Of a DNA stretch of 64,000 nt, positions 62,036 through 64,000 are shown piece by piece. The stretch's first letter is position 1. Each line of letters opens with the position of its first letter. Below the pieces are notes generated by a model that saw only the letters and a list, made by a program, of their open reading frames with translations, made no database searches and was not told the origin of the DNA. Position numbers and translations under genes: made by a program. The stretch is from Alkalitalea saponilacus (GTDB lineage Bacteria > Bacteroidota > Bacteroidia > Bacteroidales > Marinilabiliaceae), in contig NZ_FUYV01000012.1 in assembly GCF_900168165.1 (NCBI RefSeq), forward strand, positions 62,001-126,000, in the 5' to 3' direction.

Positions 62036-62453
62036 TTTTTTGGGTTTCAAAATAGCTTTTCACTCTGGCTATCATCTGTTTTTCAGTCATTTTATCTGCC
62101 GACTCCACATTGATATCTAAATTGGAGAAAGATGTATTCTCCTTCAGCTCTTTTTCCAACTCAATTTTAGCCTTAGAAGGCCCGAAAAGATAAAGTGCAT
62201 TCACTTCCGACCCTACATGTTTCATTATCTCCTGATAATAATGGTGTTTCTGCTGTTTTTTTCGGTTGGCAACCTTGTTATCATCAGCTTTGGTAAGCAA
62301 ACTCCCAATCCTGGAGTTTTTCTTCTCACCCGGAAACCGGGTTCTGGATTCCACTTCTGATTCAAGAACCTGGACGGTTTCATTGTTTCCGTCCATTAAA
62401 CTTACCAACACAGCTTTGTTGGTATCTAACCAGATTCCTACTTCTTTTCTCAT
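62007..62453 (-). CDS. Hypothetical protein overlapping pcm
   Basis: A 148-residue soluble protein beginning 'MRKEVGIWLDTNKAVLVSL'. The N-terminal beta-rich start and later 'EIMKHVGSEVNALYLFGPSKAKIELEKEL' recall eRF1/VLRF1-like or 'host attachment'-type folds, but this is weak. The C-terminal part is helical. Its 3' end overlaps pcm by about 29 nt, so it is the first gene of a unit with pcm and the HEAT-like gene. Minus-strand box TAAATTTG (62463-62470) lies 10 nt upstream of the ATG. I cannot assign a function. Confidence 0.65.
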   Translation of the reverse strand: MRKEVGIWLDTNKAVLVSLMDGNNETVQVLESEVESRTRFPGEKKNSRIGSLLTKADDNKVANRKKQQKHHYYQEIMKHVGSEVNALYLFGPSKAKIELEKELKENTSFSNLDINVESADKMTEKQMIARVKSYFETQKNGKHDKVVH

Positions 62454-62462
62454 AGTGAATCA

Positions 62463-62470
62463 CAAATTTA
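62463..62470 (-). promoter_or_regulatory. Candidate -7 box for the unknown-pcm-HEAT operon
   Basis: Minus-strand TAAATTTG fits TAnnTTTG and would give a leader of almost no length before the ATG at 62453. Confidence 0.45.
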
Positions 62471-62649
62471 AATGAATAAAAATAAGAACTTATGACATAT
62501 TAAATTACAAAACTGCCTCCAGACTGTCAAGTTTCAAAATGGATTTAACAACTGGTTTTAATTGTATAAAATAAAGAAATACAAATAATTACAATGGAAA
62601 CGGAAACGAATTGATTTGTCTTATTTTTATAGATATTAACAATTAAATT

Positions 62650-62674
62650 CATTTGGTACGATACGTACCAAATG
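62650..62674. promoter_or_regulatory. Perfect 11-bp inverted repeat, operator-like
   Basis: CATTTGGTACG (62650-62660), spacer ATA, CGTACCAAATG (62664-62674). The size and symmetry match a TetR-type dimer site. It lies about 135 nt before the TolC-family gene and 190 nt from the divergent pcm operon. Confidence 0.6.
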
Positions 62675-62766
62675 GTCACAAATTCGCTTTATTCTTCCAT
62701 AGTAGGTTTCATTCCGTCGATTTTTCGTTTGGCGAATTATTATTCACTCTCAAACCCCTACAGTTA

Positions 62767-62774
62767 TACCTTTG
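62767..62774 (+). promoter_or_regulatory. Candidate -7 box for the TolC-family gene
   Basis: TACCTTTG fits TAnnTTTG, 34 nt before the ATG at 62809. Confidence 0.5.
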
Positions 62775-62808
62775 TCATCAAAATCAACAAAAGTAAAAGA
62801 GTGAATAG

Positions 62809-64000
62809 ATGAAGATACATGTGATTGTTTTATTCTTAATGATGCCGTTTCTTGCTTATTCAGGCGAGACGTTGTCGCTCTATGAAGCGCGACAACTGGC
62901 AGTTTCCCACAATCGAAAAATTAAACAGGCAGAATTGGAGCGACAGGCATCCGGTTTGCAAACCCGTTCGGCATTCAATAATTTTTTGCCAAGGTTCGAT
63001 TTCGAAGGCGGATATCAATTACGGGGAAAAAAATACTCCTTGCTGGAAAATGATATGTTTTTGCCTGTGATACCATATGAAGGTATTGACGGGTCTTCGG
63101 GGACTTTTAACTCCGCGTTGGCTCCGGGTGCGTTTGCTATGCATCCCGAAACCGGACAACCCATTCTAAATGCCGACGGAACGCCTGTTTTTCAAAACTA
63201 CGCCTGGCTGCCTCAGAGCGAGGTGGAAGTTGGCTCAAAACATAACTGGCAGTTTGGAGTTTCCATGCGACAGCCTCTCTATATGGGTGGAAAAATCAGA
63301 CGGGGACATGAAATTGCTCAACGTGCCGAAAGCATTTCAGAAGCTCGTGAAGAGCTTACGATTATGGAGGTCATTGCCCGTACCGACGAACTTTATTGGC
63401 AGGTGGTTCAGTTGTGCGAAATGCTTTCTCTTACCAATTCATACATTGAAATGCTTGAAAACCTTGAGCAGGACATGGAAAATCTATTCCGTGAAGGAAT
63501 TGTTACCCGCAATCAACTTCTACAGGTACAGGTAAGAAAAAATGAAGTAAAACTGAGTGCTATTCAGGTAGAGAACGGTCTTGAATTGAGCCGTTTGGCG
63601 CTGAATCAATTTGTAGGACTACCGTTTTATGACAGAGCAGAATTAAGCGAAACATTTTCACCAGAAATGCTGAAAATGGAAGAGGGGTTGTATACAGATT
63701 TGGCTTTGGAGCAACGGCAGGAACTTCGCATGATGAATGAAGCAGTTACCATTGCAGAAAAACTGGTACAGGTTGAACGCGCTGAAATGATGCCGGCCAT
63801 CGGCATCATGGCTGGTTATAGTGTAAGCAATCCTAATCCATACAATGGTTTTGCACGCGAGTTTGGAGGCGATTATTCGGTTGGAGTAGGTATATCCATT
63901 CCCATTTTCCATTTTGGGGAGAAGCGTAATCAGGTTGCACAGGCAAAGATTGCCCGTCAACAGCAGCAGCTTGAACTGGAGGAGACAAGAGAGATGGTTC
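62809..64000 (+). CDS. TolC-family outer-membrane efflux protein (3' truncated by window edge)
   Basis: An open frame from ATG 62809 to the end of the window, at least 397 codons without a stop. It starts with a signal peptide ('VIVLFLMMPFLAYSGETLS'). OEP/TolC features follow: 'SLYEARQLAVSHNRKIKQAELE' (first coiled-coil helix), 'RQPLYMGGKIRRGHEIAQ', the helix 'REGIVTRNQLLQVQVRKNEV' and 'GISIPIFHFGEKRNQVAQAK', the mirrored second-repeat strand. It forms the outer-membrane channel of an RND or ABC efflux pump; the partner genes should lie beyond the edge. An operator-like repeat is upstream. Confidence 0.92.
   Translation, partial: MKIHVIVLFLMMPFLAYSGETLSLYEARQLAVSHNRKIKQAELERQASGLQTRSAFNNFLPRFDFEGGYQLRGKKYSLLENDMFLPVIPYEGIDGSSGTFNSALAPGAFAMHPETGQPILNADGTPVFQNYAWLPQSEVEVGSKHNWQFGVSMRQPLYMGGKIRRGHEIAQRAESISEAREELTIMEVIARTDELYWQVVQLCEMLSLTNSYIEMLENLEQDMENLFREGIVTRNQLLQVQVRKNEVKLSAIQVENGLELSRLALNQFVGLPFYDRAELSETFSPEMLKMEEGLYTDLALEQRQELRMMNEAVTIAEKLVQVERAEMMPAIGIMAGYSVSNPNPYNGFAREFGGDYSVGVGISIPIFHFGEKRNQVAQAKIARQQQQLELEETREMV

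Larger units (their letters stand above)
62454..62808. other. Divergent intergenic region between the pcm operon and the TolC-family gene
   Basis: No coding sequence. It contains a perfect 11-bp inverted repeat (62650-62674) and promoter-like boxes facing both ways (62463-62470 minus; 62767-62774 plus). Confidence 0.55.

Noticed and set aside
1-64000. tRNA or rRNA genes
   Set aside because: No cloverleaf with a T-arm GGTTCNANTCC and CCA-adjacent acceptor was found in the gaps; no rRNA stretches.

Overview
This 64 kb window is a chromosomal segment from a member of the Bacteroidota, most likely of the Bacteroidales/Marinilabiliales type. The evidence is the moderately low GC content, many -7 promoter boxes of the form TAnnTTTG, weak or absent Shine-Dalgarno sequences, and a Bacteroidota-type gene set: PPi-dependent phosphofructokinase, NMN/NR transporter plus NadR-like kinase, a serC-serA-DUF1015 cluster, zapA-6S-like RNA-rny, and ATP-grasp/GCS2 amidoligases. 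Genus-level placement is inference. No rRNA, tRNA, CRISPR array or prophage was recognised.

Region by region. 1-6000: the 3' part of rpsA, a STAS protein, RNase Z, GMP synthase and a secreted S41 protease. 6200-8300: an overlapping three-gene operon for NR/NMN uptake, NR kinase and serine acetyltransferase. 8500-9500: a SiaB/SiaC signalling pair. 9568-14395 (minus): a TerB-like/ABC/permease fusion, a small secreted protein, a PepSY-type membrane protein and a Cys/His-rich lipoprotein. 14800-18230: clpB with a large hairpin in its leader, then STAS and Hpt signalling proteins. 18460-25320: gcvT, serC, serA, DUF1015, a YggS-type PLP protein and a DHODH-like protein lacking the usual base residue. 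25700-35800: a lipoprotein and a paralogue of the small secreted protein, uvrA, an ECF sigma factor, a glycosyltransferase, pfp, an Rrf2 regulator and rsmE.

35929-40031 holds a tight four-gene operon (C39-like peptidase, RLAN/RimK-type ATP-grasp, GCS2-type carboxylate-amine ligase, N-formylglutamate amidohydrolase). It looks like a pathway that makes and trims an unknown amino-acid or peptide amide, and it is the best candidate here for an undescribed system. 40169-43820 carries two radical-SAM proteins and a DUF4197 lipoprotein. 44023-46286 carries a ZapB-like coiled coil, zapA, a candidate 6S-like RNA and RNase Y. 46519-49736 makes nucleotide sugars (UDP-HexNAc 4-epimerase, Gmd, Fcl). 49883-50891 is an HTH/PIN toxin-antitoxin pair whose promoter is covered by a perfect 18-bp tandem repeat.

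51075-58990 holds MalY-type lyase, EamA transporter, M48 protease, a PAS histidine kinase, kdsA, rarA and a Gfo/Idh oxidoreductase. 59052-60110 is an IS200/RAYT-type transposase embedded in duplicated arrays of small hairpins, including three 77-bp tandem units and compensatory base changes. The window ends with msrA, a HEAT-like protein, a membrane-anchored Pcm overlapping an unknown gene, and a TolC-family efflux protein running off the right edge, preceded by a perfect 11-bp inverted repeat.
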